From the NCBI GenBank assembly GCA_019746975.1, contig JAIERK010000025.1:1-54054 (forward strand): a stretch of DNA of 54,054 nucleotides, given 5' to 3'. The notes under the pieces are model-generated. The model did no database searches. It was not told where the DNA came from and saw only the letters and a list, made by a program, of their open reading frames with translations. A program made the translations under genes and the position numbers. Shown here one piece after another: positions 53,098-54,054 of the stretch. Numbering within the stretch: position 1 is the first letter of the stretch; each line of letters begins with the position of its first letter. The stretch is from Candidatus Obscuribacterales bacterium (lineage in GTDB: Bacteria; Cyanobacteriota; Vampirovibrionia; Obscuribacterales; Obscuribacteraceae).

Positions 53098-54054
53098 TTA
53101 GCTCTTCCACTTTAGGAAGGAGGGTTTAACTGGATTTTGAAAGGGGCGATCTGTGCGAGCTGCTTCGTTCCACGCTTTCTTGAGTTCGAAATACCAGCGT
53201 CCAGGTGTACCTGCATCGCGAATGGTCATGACCAATTTCGGGTTGTGAGGAATGCACTTCTTTTGCAGGTCGGCCATCTCTTTGTCTTGGCTGAGAAAAG
53301 TGCGTACGAAGTACTGCACGATTGGTATTACCAGCGGTGCTATTCCGGGAATCGTTTTTACCCAGTAAGTGGTGTGGTTCAATTCCGTTGTATTTTCGTC
53401 TATCGGTGTCAGGGCTGTAATCCCAGACAGAAGCGTCTTTTCGCCGTGCATCAGGCGTTCTATACGACAGGCCGGCAGGCGAAAGCCGATCTCGTCTTCA
53501 ATCATGTTGCCGATGTACTTGTAGACCGAGTGTTTCGACGGCTTGTGCTTCACTATCGTGAAGCCGGTTTGATCCGGTACGTACTGTTTTACTTTCTCTT
53601 TGAGACTTCTGCTGTTGCGCCACCACCACGACTTGTGGACATATGGGACGTGAGCTGTGTCGATCAAGGCGACGGCATTATAGTCGATGTGGTTAGACAG
53701 AATCAGTGTAGTTGTGGTTTTCTCGAACTGGGAAAGATCCTCTACGCCGAATGCTCTCGGTACATCCGGTGGTTTGTCCGGTTTGTCACCAAAATAAACC
53801 CAGACGCTGCCTTGTTCTTCGCGGCAGGGATAACTCTTCGTTCTGATACCGCAAAGATTTGCTTTCTGTCCGTCGATTAGTGACGGTATGGCTGTGCAGG
53901 CTCCGGTCGAGTCGAAGCGCCACCCGTGAAAGCAGCATTCGACCTCTTTTCCGTCGAAGCAACCAGCCGACAAAGGCACCGCCTGATGCGGACAGATGTC
54001 TTCCATGGCGAAAACCTGACCATCGGATTTGCGACCGACCAGGACCATTTTGCC
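53098..54054 (-). CDS. Rieske [2Fe-2S] oxygenase, N-terminus cut by the window edge
   Basis: At least 318 residues; the frame stays open through the last bases of the window, so the N-terminus is missing. The Rieske site is CPH (C19, H21) with CCFH (C38, H41), numbered from the first Met at 54048. The mononuclear iron site D-x2-H-x4-H is DTAHVPYVH (D130, H133, H138). The layout fits the pheophorbide-a-oxygenase/vanillate-demethylase group, which oxidise aromatic or ring substrates using an electron-transfer partner not seen here. The substrate is unknown. Confidence 0.88.
   Translation of the reverse strand, partial: GKMVLVGRKSDGQVFAMEDICPHQAVPLSAGCFDGKEVECCFHGWRFDSTGACTAIPSLIDGQKANLCGIRTKSYPCREEQGSVWVYFGDKPDKPPDVPRAFGVEDLSQFEKTTTTLILSNHIDYNAVALIDTAHVPYVHKSWWWRNSRSLKEKVKQYVPDQTGFTIVKHKPSKHSVYKYIGNMIEDEIGFRLPACRIERLMHGEKTLLSGITALTPIDENTTELNHTTYWVKTIPGIAPLVIPIVQYFVRTFLSQDKEMADLQKKCIPHNPKLVMTIRDAGTPGRWYFELKKAWNEAARTDRPFQNPVKPSFLKWKS

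Noticed and set aside
1..54054. tRNA or rRNA genes
   Set aside because: No cloverleaf-like sequence with a GTTCGA-type T-loop in a plausible arrangement, nor rRNA core sequence, was found by reading the intergenic regions; this was by eye only.

Overview
The window looks like one contig from a Gram-negative bacterium of roughly even base composition. There are several lipoprotein signal peptides, a LolA-fold-like secreted protein, Tad-type pseudopilin-like proteins, many exported TPR proteins, paired DUF1800/DUF1501 genes, a Ser/Thr-kinase-like protein, double-domain universal stress proteins and a Rieske oxygenase. From memory, this mix fits non-photosynthetic Cyanobacteria relatives (Obscuribacterales/'Melainabacteria') best. 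Planctomycetes, Acidobacteria or Chloroflexi cannot be excluded, because no rRNA or ribosomal marker is present. I saw no tRNA, rRNA, CRISPR array, transposase, integrase or phage gene.

Layout. 0-5.2 kb (minus): EamA permease, zinc-ribbon pseudokinase, large TPR protein, GNAT acetyltransferase. 5.3-9.5 kb: a DoxX gene and a VIT/VWA membrane protein converge on a shared hairpin terminator, followed by a SixA-like phosphatase. 9.7-18.7 kb: small unknowns, an RraA-like protein, DUF1800-DUF1501 pair 1, a GldA-like dehydrogenase, a SpoU methyltransferase with an N-terminal zinc-ribbon-like segment, a TPR protein and a CxxC protein. 18.9-22.1 kb (minus): a membrane protein, an HMA-like CxxC protein, a DUF1573-dihaem cytochrome lipoprotein and a D-amino-acid aminotransferase-like enzyme. 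A dispersed-repeat copy interrupts this set. 22.2-29.3 kb: an envelope and pilus-like cluster of TPR proteins, a TadG-like protein and two TadE-like pseudopilins.

29.5-38 kb: a shortened DUF2207 protein, a truncated bifunctional-nuclease domain, a lipoprotein, a UspA protein, then a likely five-gene operon (membrane protein, DUF1800-DUF1501 pair 2, NarL-type histidine kinase and response regulator). 38.4-45.2 kb: threonine aldolase, an intergenic repeat array, a membrane-anchored Cys-rich protein, a LOG-family hydrolase, a repeat-rich exported protein and an ABC exporter with a long, hairpin-rich upstream region. 46-54 kb: an orphan protein with GspE/MshE N-terminal-like repeats, a PD40-like lipoprotein, two exported proteins, a compact ArsR/CadC-like repressor plus 51-residue metallothionein operon with an operator-like palindrome and a terminator, a TPR protein, and a Rieske oxygenase cut by the window edge.

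The most distinctive items are the repressor-metallothionein operon, whose metallothionein is too short for usual gene calling; the 77-bp nested inverted repeat upstream of the ABC exporter; the dispersed palindromic repeats near 20.9 and 39.6 kb; the zinc-ribbon pseudokinase; and the DUF1800-DUF1501-two-component operon. No finished, obviously novel defence or mobile system was seen.
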